Origin: an uncultured Oscillospiraceae bacterium
GTDB lineage: Bacteria; Bacillota; Clostridia; Oscillospirales; Oscillospiraceae
NCBI GenBank assembly: GCA_947628265.1
Contig: CANQZF010000059.1
Span: 1-9,338, forward strand
Direction of reading: 5' to 3'
DNA length: 9,338 nt
The notes beneath the pieces are model-generated. The model saw only the letters and a list, made by a program, of their open reading frames with translations. It was not told the origin of the DNA and made no database searches. Positions 6,066 to 9,338 of the stretch are shown here, in pieces (within the stretch, counting starts at the first letter, position 1; the number at the start of each line of letters is the position of its first letter). A program made the position numbers and the translations under genes.

Positions 6066-6395
6066 TCACCCTAAAAGGCTCAAAACAAAAATCGCCGTGA
6101 AGCACCCGAAAAACGCCCAGAAGACGGCGGCGAAGAGGATGTCCAGACGCGCTCTCAGCTTCACCGCCTTGTAGGTATAGACGGTGGCGATCATGCCGAA
6201 ATAGAACATCATGTTATCGGCCGTGTATTTCATGGGTTCATTGAACACGATCTCAAAGACCGACATGCAGATCCCGCAGATGAGTATCCCCACCGCCGCG
6301 CCTAATCGCCACGCCTTCGCGGTGACCTGGGCCTCCCGCTCGTCCCCGCCGCGATTTTCCTTTCTGCTTTTTTCAAGAATTTCTTCTTTGTCCAT
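6066..6395 (-). CDS. DUF6442-type small membrane protein, copy 1
   Basis: 109 aa from the chosen ATG. N-terminal MDKEEILEKSRKEN is followed by an acidic/basic stretch (GGDEREAQ) and three hydrophobic segments at about 31-51, 60-77 and 84-107. The start at 6395 has an excellent GGGAGGTG at 6 bases. A longer frame beginning at a TTG (6467) would translate through the operator and promoter and is rejected. It is the first gene of the operon with copy 2 and the XRE regulator, expressed from the promoter at 6439-6467. The function is not known from the sequence. Confidence 0.85.
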   Translation of the reverse strand: MDKEEILEKSRKENRGGDEREAQVTAKAWRLGAAVGILICGICMSVFEIVFNEPMKYTADNMMFYFGMIATVYTYKAVKLRARLDILFAAVFWAFFGCFTAIFVLSLLG

Positions 6396-6414
6396 GCGAA
6401 CACCTCCCGAAGTT

Positions 6415-6434
6415 TTGCCAAGTTTGCTTGGCAA
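6415..6434. promoter_or_regulatory. Operator palindrome O2 at the transcription start of the DUF6442/XRE operon
   Basis: Perfect inverted repeat TTGCCAAG (6415-6422) / CTTGGCAA (6427-6434) around TTTG. It lies just downstream of the -10 (6439-6444) of the - strand promoter, covering the expected start site. It is almost identical to the palindrome at 6448-6467. Confidence 0.8.
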
Positions 6435-6438
6435 GATA

Positions 6439-6467
6439 AATATACTACTGCCAAGTTTACTTGTCAA
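6439..6467 (-). promoter_or_regulatory. Sigma-A promoter of the DUF6442/XRE operon
   Basis: On the - strand TTGACA (6462-6467), a 17-base spacer and TATATT (6439-6444): perfect -35, ideal spacing and a -10 with one mismatch. It is embedded between and within two palindromes, so it should be strong but tightly repressible. Confidence 0.9.
6448..6467. promoter_or_regulatory. Operator palindrome O1 over the -35/spacer of the DUF6442/XRE operon
   Basis: CTGCCAAG (6448-6455), TTTA, CTTGTCAA (6460-6467): an imperfect second copy of the 6415-6434 palindrome, 33 bp away, about three helical turns. Its outer half contains the -35 hexamer, so a bound repressor would block RNA polymerase. The imperfect arm appears to be a compromise with the TTGACA sequence. 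Confidence 0.78.
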
Positions 6468-6495
6468 GAGGGTTTTATGAAAAATCTGCGGCCCG

Positions 6496-6524
6496 TTGAC
6501 ACGGACATTTGTCAGGTGTATAAT
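6496..6524 (+). promoter_or_regulatory. Perfect-consensus sigma-A promoter of the DIP1984-family gene
   Basis: TTGACA (6496-6501), 17-base spacer, TATAAT (6519-6524). TGACA (6497-6501) and TGTCA (6510-6514) form a dyad spanning the -35 and spacer, a possible operator. A full-consensus promoter without such control would be constitutively strong. The start of transcription would be about 6531, with AGGGAG at 6541-6546 and the ATG at 6555. Confidence 0.92.
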
Positions 6525-6554
6525 TTGGGAAAAACGTGAAAGGGAGCGATTTAT

Positions 6555-7007
6555 ATGAAACTTGCGGAGGCACTTCAGGAGCGGGCGGACCTCATTCAGA
6601 GGCTGGGACAGCTTCGCTCCCGCATGAGCGCCAACGCCCAGGTGCAGGACGGTGACAAGCCCTCCGAGGACCCCAAGGAGCTCATGGAGGAGTTTGACCG
6701 CTGCGCCGCGAGGCTTGAGGAGATCATCTGCCGCGTTAATCTCACCAACACCGCCACCATCGTGGAGGGGCAGCCCCTGACGGTGCTATTGGCAAAGCGG
6801 GACGTGCTGAAAACCCGCATCGAGGCGTACCGGGACCTTGCCGAACGGGCCTCGGTGACAAGCTACCGCGTGACGAGAAGCGAGATTAAGACTGTCCCCA
6901 CCGTCAGCGCCAGGGAGACGCAAAAGCGGTGCGACGCGCTCTCCAAGGAATTCCGGGAGCTGGACAACCGCATCCAGGCCGCCAACTGGGCCACGGAGCT
7001 TCAATAA
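6555..7007 (+). CDS. DIP1984 family protein (septicolysin-like)
   Basis: 150 aa, highly charged and mostly helical, probably coiled-coil and cytoplasmic; no signal peptide or membrane helix. Motifs I recognise for this family are the N-terminal MKLAEALQERADL and RLGQLRSRM (1-24), SEDPKELMEEFDR (37-49), RLEEIICRVNLTNT (53-66), LTVLLAKRDVLKTRIEAYRDL (75-95), here split by family-conserved AKRD, and the C-terminal ELDNRIQAANWATEL (135-149). The name septicolysin comes from a distant relative; nothing here suggests a pore-forming toxin. From memory, relatives occur near RNA-repair type operons, which would fit the structured RNA encoded directly downstream. It is transcribed alone from the consensus promoter at 6496-6524, with AGGGAG 8 bases before the ATG. 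The molecular function is not established. Confidence 0.85.
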   Translation: MKLAEALQERADLIQRLGQLRSRMSANAQVQDGDKPSEDPKELMEEFDRCAARLEEIICRVNLTNTATIVEGQPLTVLLAKRDVLKTRIEAYRDLAERASVTSYRVTRSEIKTVPTVSARETQKRCDALSKEFRELDNRIQAANWATELQ

Positions 7008-7026
7008 TTTTAAGGTGGTAGTCTCC

Positions 7027-7122
7027 GGGGCGAATGTCAAACTTAAAGCCTTTTGGCTTTTATGGTGTGGTAACCCGAGGGCCGGGCCGGGTTCGAGTCC
7101 CGATGTACAAATATGCCCCACC
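7027..7122 (+). ncRNA. Candidate tRNA-like structured RNA in the 3' region of the DIP1984 transcript
   Basis: The 244 bases between the DIP1984 stop and the next gene have no credible CDS but contain a tRNA T-arm mimic: CGGG (7088-7091), loop TTCGAGT (7092-7098), CCCG (7099-7102), i.e. the TTCRANT T-loop closed by G-C. Upstream are a hairpin AAAGCC/TTTT/GGCTTT (7045-7060, placed like an anticodon arm), a D-loop-like TGTGGTAA flanked by GG and CC (7064-7075) and a small CCCG-AGGGC-CGGG hairpin (7074-7086, variable-arm-like). GGGGCG (7027-7032) can pair with TGCCCC (7114-7119), followed by A-C-C, resembling an acceptor stem, discriminator base and incomplete CCA end. About 11 unpaired bases lie between the T arm and this stem and the arm order is not that of a normal tRNA, so it is not an ordinary tRNA gene. 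Ends are approximate. Confidence 0.42.
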
Positions 7123-7195
7123 GCGCACACGGGCACCTTTCATCCATACAGCGCACCACCGCGACATTGACCGCGAGACGAGGGCGGGTTTGGGG
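7116..7195 (+). other. Alternative long stem in the DIP1984 3' region
   Basis: CCCCA-CCGC (7116-7124) can pair with GCGG (7184-7187), a 3-base bulge, and TGGGG (7191-7195), giving 9 base pairs around about 59 bases. It uses the same C run as the putative closing stem of the tRNA-like element, so the two folds exclude each other. No ORF or other feature is seen in the enclosed sequence apart from a direct repeat ACCGCGA (7159-7165 and 7170-7176). Confidence 0.3.
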
Positions 7196-7208
7196 AAAAA
7201 TAAACAGT

Positions 7209-7244
7209 AAAAACGCCTTTCAGGGCGATCTGAAGGGCGTTTTT
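7209..7244. terminator. Strong bidirectional terminator between the DIP1984/RNA unit and the membrane XRE gene
   Basis: A 15-bp stem, 7209-7223 with 7230-7244 (one T-G pair), with a 6-base loop; its outer five pairs are A-T, so each strand ends in a T run. It terminates the + strand transcript about 200 bases after the DIP1984 stop and the - strand transcript 8 bases after its stop. Confidence 0.95.
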
Positions 7245-7251
7245 ATTGTTA

Positions 7252-8535
7252 TCAGCCGTTATTCTTCTTATATTTTTGGAGCTTCAGGATATAAACAGCG
7301 GCGGTGACAAGGAGGTCCAGGGCCGTCAGGGTCAAAAGCAGGGCTTCGTTGAGGCGGACGCCCGTGTGGTCGTCCAGATACCGCACCGTTATGCGCCGGA
7401 GCTGCCCGTCCGGGGATTCGAGGAACTCCACGGACTCATAGAGGTTGGGGTTATAGTAGTAGGAGAAGATTTTTTCGCCAAAATTGTTTATATAGTCCTC
7501 ACAGATTCTCTGGGGATAGTCGGGCTCCTCTCCCACCTCTCTGTCGGGGCCGTCCGGTAAAGGCGCGCTAAAGCTGCCGCCGTACGTATCCTGATACCAC
7601 TCGTCGTAGTCGCTCTCCACGAAGATCTTGAAGTGCTCCCAGTTGTCAAATTCGATGGAGACGTCCTTCGGGCGGCTGAGGAGCGAATTCGCCACGGTGA
7701 AAGCCGAAAAGATGACCAGGAAGACGCCGGCGGAGGCGAGGACGCATTTTCCCAAGAGCCGCCGCTGATACTTTGACGGCTCCTCCACCCACCCGCGCCG
7801 GGCCATGGCGCCCTGGATAAAGAACACGTAGAGGATATAGCCCAAGAGCAGGGCGACGAGGGCATATCCCCCGCCCCAACCGAGCCAGGAACCGAAGGTC
7901 ATGCCCCAATTTGCCTCCTCCATGAGGGTGACGAGGGGCAGACAGAAGGCGAAGAGCGCCAGATTTCCGAAGGTGACGCCCACAGCGGTCTTTCCGGTCC
8001 CGACATTGGCCGAACGGATTTTTTCGGCGTACGCCCCCTCGTCCTCCACCTCGGCGATCCGGGCGTTGACGGCGAAGATGAGCTCGCAGACCTCGCTGGC
8101 GACGCAAAAGGCGCAGGCAAGGCAGAAAGCCACGAGGCTCTTATAAAAGCCCAGATCCGCCACCATAGCCGCGATGAGGCCGAAGATCGTTATCCCCACG
8201 GATATAAAGGTAAAATTTTGGAATTTCCGCTTATTTTTGTCCAGCATGAGCCGAAACTGCTTGTCGCTCTTGGCGCGCTGGCGGAGCTCCTCCGCCTCGG
8301 GATCAGGTGTGTCCCGCGCGGGGTTGCGGCGCTCCCCCCGCAAAAGCTCGTCGGCGGTGACGCCGAAGATCTCCGCTAAAGCCGGGATCAGCGACAGCTC
8401 CGGCGTACACTCGTCCCGCTCCCAGCGGCTGACGGTCTTGTCCGAGACAAAGAGCTTTTCCCCCAGCTCCTTTTGAGTCATGCCGTTGGCCTTTCGGAGG
8501 GCGGCTGTAAATTTTCCGATGGTCTTTTTTTCCAT
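7252..8535 (-). CDS. XRE family DNA-binding protein with six membrane helices and an extracytoplasmic domain
   Basis: 427 aa. Residues 6-66 are a Cro/C1-type helix-turn-helix domain (MTQKELGEKLFVSDKTVSRWE, split between scaffold and recognition helices at about 19-39). A charged linker (67-105) follows, then hydrophobic helices at about 108-126, 131-155, 184-204, 222-241, 263-284 and 397-417. Between the fifth and sixth helices lies a polar, Tyr/Asp-rich domain of about 110 residues (285-396), which topology with a cytoplasmic N-terminus places outside the cell. The layout suggests a one-component receptor: signal sensed outside or in the membrane, DNA bound inside. No ligand motif was recognised. 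The ATG is preceded by GGGGGAAG at about 7 bases and a likely extended -10 (8559-8567). The ABC permease gene lies 99 bases upstream on the same strand and may be linked to it, but the gap and own promoter suggest separate expression. Confidence 0.88.
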   Translation of the reverse strand: MEKKTIGKFTAALRKANGMTQKELGEKLFVSDKTVSRWERDECTPELSLIPALAEIFGVTADELLRGERRNPARDTPDPEAEELRQRAKSDKQFRLMLDKNKRKFQNFTFISVGITIFGLIAAMVADLGFYKSLVAFCLACAFCVASEVCELIFAVNARIAEVEDEGAYAEKIRSANVGTGKTAVGVTFGNLALFAFCLPLVTLMEEANWGMTFGSWLGWGGGYALVALLLGYILYVFFIQGAMARRGWVEEPSKYQRRLLGKCVLASAGVFLVIFSAFTVANSLLSRPKDVSIEFDNWEHFKIFVESDYDEWYQDTYGGSFSAPLPDGPDREVGEEPDYPQRICEDYINNFGEKIFSYYYNPNLYESVEFLESPDGQLRRITVRYLDDHTGVRLNEALLLTLTALDLLVTAAVYILKLQKYKKNNG

Positions 8536-8558
8536 GGTTCTTCCCCCTTTGTGCCCTC

Positions 8559-8567
8559 ATTCTACCA
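8559..8567 (-). promoter_or_regulatory. Probable extended -10 promoter of the membrane XRE gene
   Basis: On the - strand TGG directly followed by TAGAAT, i.e. the TGn extended -10 plus a -10 with one mismatch, about 24 bases before the ATG. No good -35 is seen 17 bases upstream, which an extended -10 can tolerate. The short leader fits the ribosome site at about 8543-8549. Confidence 0.45.
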
Positions 8568-8577
8568 TCGCGTCAGA

Positions 8578-8624
8578 GAGAATACCACCATGAATGCCGA
8601 GAATGACTCCCGAAACGCGAGAAT
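8578..8624. repeat. Three GAGAAT direct repeats at about two-turn spacing upstream of the membrane XRE gene
   Basis: GAGAAT occurs at 8578-8583, 8599-8604 and 8619-8624, with start-to-start distances of 21 and 20 bp, so all lie on one face of the helix. They sit just upstream of the putative -10 at 8559-8567 and after the stop of the ABC permease. They could be activator sites; chance is not excluded because the unit is only 6 bp. Confidence 0.3.
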
Positions 8625-8634
8625 TTGGGGCTTT

Positions 8635-9338
8635 CTACACTTGCCGTTTGTTCATAAACAAAATGCTGACGGCAATAAAGCTCACAGCGGACAAAGAAGA
8701 GGCAAAGACCGCGTTCGTGTACGTCGCCGTTTTCTCCGCTCCGGTCAGCAGTGAATTTACATCCATAAGGAGCGCCGGCGAATAGGTATTTGCTTTCGGT
8801 ATGATACTCAAAAAATATGCCAACAGCACCGCTCCGCCGATACACAGGGCAACGCCCGTGTTATTTTGCAGCAGGGACGAAAAGAGAACGATGAGATCGA
8901 TGACCCACACGCCAAACAACCACCACATGGCTGCCGCCGAAAAGATATGGTTCGCGATACTGTTGTCCCAAAAATAGGCGGTATAGCTGTAGGTGATCGC
9001 AAAGCAAAGTCCGTAGCCCAATGTCCAAAGAGATACAAGCAGTACGGTTTTCGCCAATACGACCTTATATCTCGAAAGGCCCTTTGTGAGCGCCAGCAGC
9101 AATGTCCCGGATCTGTATTCTTTTGTAAAGCTGTCGCTGAAGATCAGCACAAAGGCAATAAGCGCGATCGGAATATTCTTAAAAAATTGCGTCCAGGAGG
9201 TAAGCGCGTCCACATGGACATTTGTGACAGTCAACCCGCTTTCTGCTAAGGAGTCAGAAAGCATTTCCATCATCCATGGCGTCAGTTTTGCGATTGCAGG
9301 ATTCATTACGCCGAACAGGGCAAACAACAGCACAAGGA
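8635..9338 (-). CDS. ABC-2 type transporter permease, C-terminal part
   Basis: The frame is open to the window end, so the N-terminus is missing; a GTG at 9333 is the first start-like codon but is not a credible true start, because family members normally begin with a first membrane helix before this segment. Numbered from that GTG, 232 aa are visible. They show an outer loop, then five hydrophobic stretches at about 53-69, 93-115, 130-150, 158-176 and 207-226, and the cytoplasmic family signature FTKEYRSGTLLLALTKGLSR (69-88) with the following KVVLAKT. Such permeases pair with a separate ATP-binding subunit, probably encoded upstream on the - strand outside the window, to export or protect against peptides, lipids or antibiotics. 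It is clearly more AT-rich than the genes at 1157-5447, which may mean recent acquisition. The substrate cannot be inferred. Confidence 0.87.
   Translation of the reverse strand, partial: LVLLFALFGVMNPAIAKLTPWMMEMLSDSLAESGLTVTNVHVDALTSWTQFFKNIPIALIAFVLIFSDSFTKEYRSGTLLLALTKGLSRYKVVLAKTVLLVSLWTLGYGLCFAITYSYTAYFWDNSIANHIFSAAAMWWLFGVWVIDLIVLFSSLLQNNTGVALCIGGAVLLAYFLSIIPKANTYSPALLMDVNSLLTGAEKTATYTNAVFASSLSAVSFIAVSILFMNKRQV

Noticed and set aside
6396..6467. N-terminal extension of the first DUF6442 gene from a TTG at 6467
   Set aside because: It would translate the operators and -10, and the family N-terminus MDKEEIL starts at 6395 with a strong ribosome site.
7081..7110. Ordinary tRNA gene or tRNA-derived phage attachment site at the T-loop
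   Set aside because: The T-arm is not directly followed by an acceptor strand, the order and spacing of arms are wrong, and no second copy of the sequence or integrase is present in the window.
7113..7560. Open frames on the + strand in and beyond the DIP1984 3' region
   Set aside because: They cross the strong terminator at 7209-7244, lack ribosome sites and run antisense to the well-supported membrane XRE gene.
8473..8845. Small open frames on both strands around the ABC permease stop
   Set aside because: They overlap the permease or the promoter region, have no ribosome sites or family features.

Overview
The window looks like a chromosomal segment of a fairly GC-rich, endospore-forming member of the Firmicutes, most likely a Clostridia lineage of the Oscillospiraceae/Ruminococcaceae kind. 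The reasons are a full-length SpoIVA (a spore-coat morphogenetic ATPase found only in spore formers), strong AGGAGG-type ribosome binding sites, TTG starts, near-consensus sigma-A promoters, and families typical of gut Clostridia (M56/BlaR1-like peptidase, DUF6442 proteins, PadR + HAAS/DUF4097, XRE regulators with membrane domains). The exact species cannot be named from the sequence.

Layout. 1-1107 (+): the 3' part of an M56 (BlaR1/MecR1-like) metallopeptidase that stops just after its catalytic domain. Ten bases later a separate ORF begins that looks like the missing C-terminal half of the same receptor: a juxtamembrane arginine-rich segment, a membrane/lipobox segment, a repeat stalk and an extracytoplasmic domain. 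A bidirectional terminator separates it from convergent spoIVA (1157-2635, -). spoIVA has a TTG start and a sigma-E-like promoter. Diverging from it is a three-gene operon (2816-5447, +): padR, a HAAS + DUF4097 beta-repeat protein and an M48/Ste24-type membrane protease. It is driven by a TTGACA-N17-TATAGT promoter embedded in two overlapping palindromes. A terminator follows.

5502-6395 (-): a compact operon of two paralogous DUF6442 small membrane proteins and a 68-aa XRE regulator. Its consensus promoter carries two near-identical palindromes 33 bp apart, one over the -35/spacer and one at the start of transcription, which looks like an autorepressed switch. Back to back with it is a perfect-consensus sigma-A promoter (TTGACA-N17-TATAAT) that drives a DIP1984-family protein (6555-7007, +). 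Its transcript continues into about 200 nt of non-coding sequence holding a tRNA T-arm mimic and other foldable segments, and ends at a 15-bp bidirectional terminator. This DIP1984 plus tRNA-like RNA pair is the best candidate for an under-described system in the window.

7252-8535 (-): an XRE DNA-binding domain fused to six predicted membrane helices and an extracytoplasmic domain, a candidate one-component membrane sensor. 8635-9338 (-): the C-terminal part of an ABC-2 type permease, visibly more AT-rich than the rest and running off the window end.

The common theme is envelope or stress sensing: a (split) BlaR1-like receptor, a PadR/HAAS-DUF4097/M48 envelope operon, a small XRE/DUF6442 membrane module, a membrane-bound XRE regulator and an ABC permease. 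The DIP1984/RNA unit may relate to RNA stress. All functional links beyond family assignment are inference.
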